Shown here: piece by piece, positions 5,213 through 5,218 of the stretch | Numbering within the stretch: the stretch's first letter is position 1 | Layout of the letters: each line of letters begins with the position of its first letter | Assembly (NCBI GenBank): GCA_937950105.1 | Contig: CALFEM010000447.1 | Coordinates: forward strand, 1 to 5,218 | Source: an uncultured Alphaproteobacteria bacterium | GTDB taxonomy: Bacteria; Pseudomonadota; Alphaproteobacteria; Rhizobiales; Hyphomicrobiaceae | DNA: 5,218 nt | Direction: 5' to 3' | Position numbers and translations under genes: made by a program | The notes under the pieces: model-generated | Database searches by the model: none | What the model saw: only the letters and a program-made list of their open reading frames with translations | Told to the model about the DNA's origin: nothing

Positions 5213-5218
5213 AACTGT

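Overview
The window looks like the end of a draft contig from a high-G+C alphaproteobacterium, most likely a Hyphomicrobiales (rhizobial-type) organism. Three things point there: an FlbT of the rhizobial kind, a perfect CtrA-type box (TTAA-N7-TTAA), and a DRL/DXR-II-family oxidoreductase, a family best known from Brucella and relatives. Coding sequence has strongly G/C-ending codons. No RNA gene, IS element or CRISPR array was seen. The first 15 bases are the 3' end of an Illumina adapter rather than genome, so real sequence starts at base 16.

Layout. Bases 16-312 (minus strand) hold the first 99 codons of a Pro/Gly/Arg/Gln-rich, probably disordered protein cut off by the contig end. Bases 501-929 (minus) encode a small exported protein with a GTG start, a clear signal peptide and two cysteines; its family is not recognised. 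Bases 1140-2132 (minus) encode an aldo/keto reductase with a complete Asp-Tyr-Lys-His tetrad. A 120-bp divergent promoter region separates it from a plus-strand NAD(P)-binding oxidoreductase of the DRL (DXR type II-like) family with a C-terminal SAF domain (2253-3611). A GntR-family, HutC-type repressor with a UTRA ligand domain follows (3704-4444), then flbT (4536-4940). A short minus-strand ORF (about 5153 leftward) runs toward flbT and has the CtrA box just upstream of its start.

How the genes may work together. The divergent aldo/keto reductase, the DRL-family dehydrogenase and the GntR/UTRA regulator look like a small locally controlled metabolic module, plausibly sugar, polyol or sugar-acid catabolism. 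Two 13-bp dyads with the same 5-3-5 geometry, one before the oxidoreductase and one on the likely gntR promoter, are candidate operators. The right-hand part belongs to a different programme, flagellar and cell-cycle control: FlbT is a post-transcriptional regulator of flagellin, and CtrA controls flagellar and division genes. The most interesting open question is what the DRL-family enzyme does, since its context suggests catabolism rather than isoprenoid synthesis.
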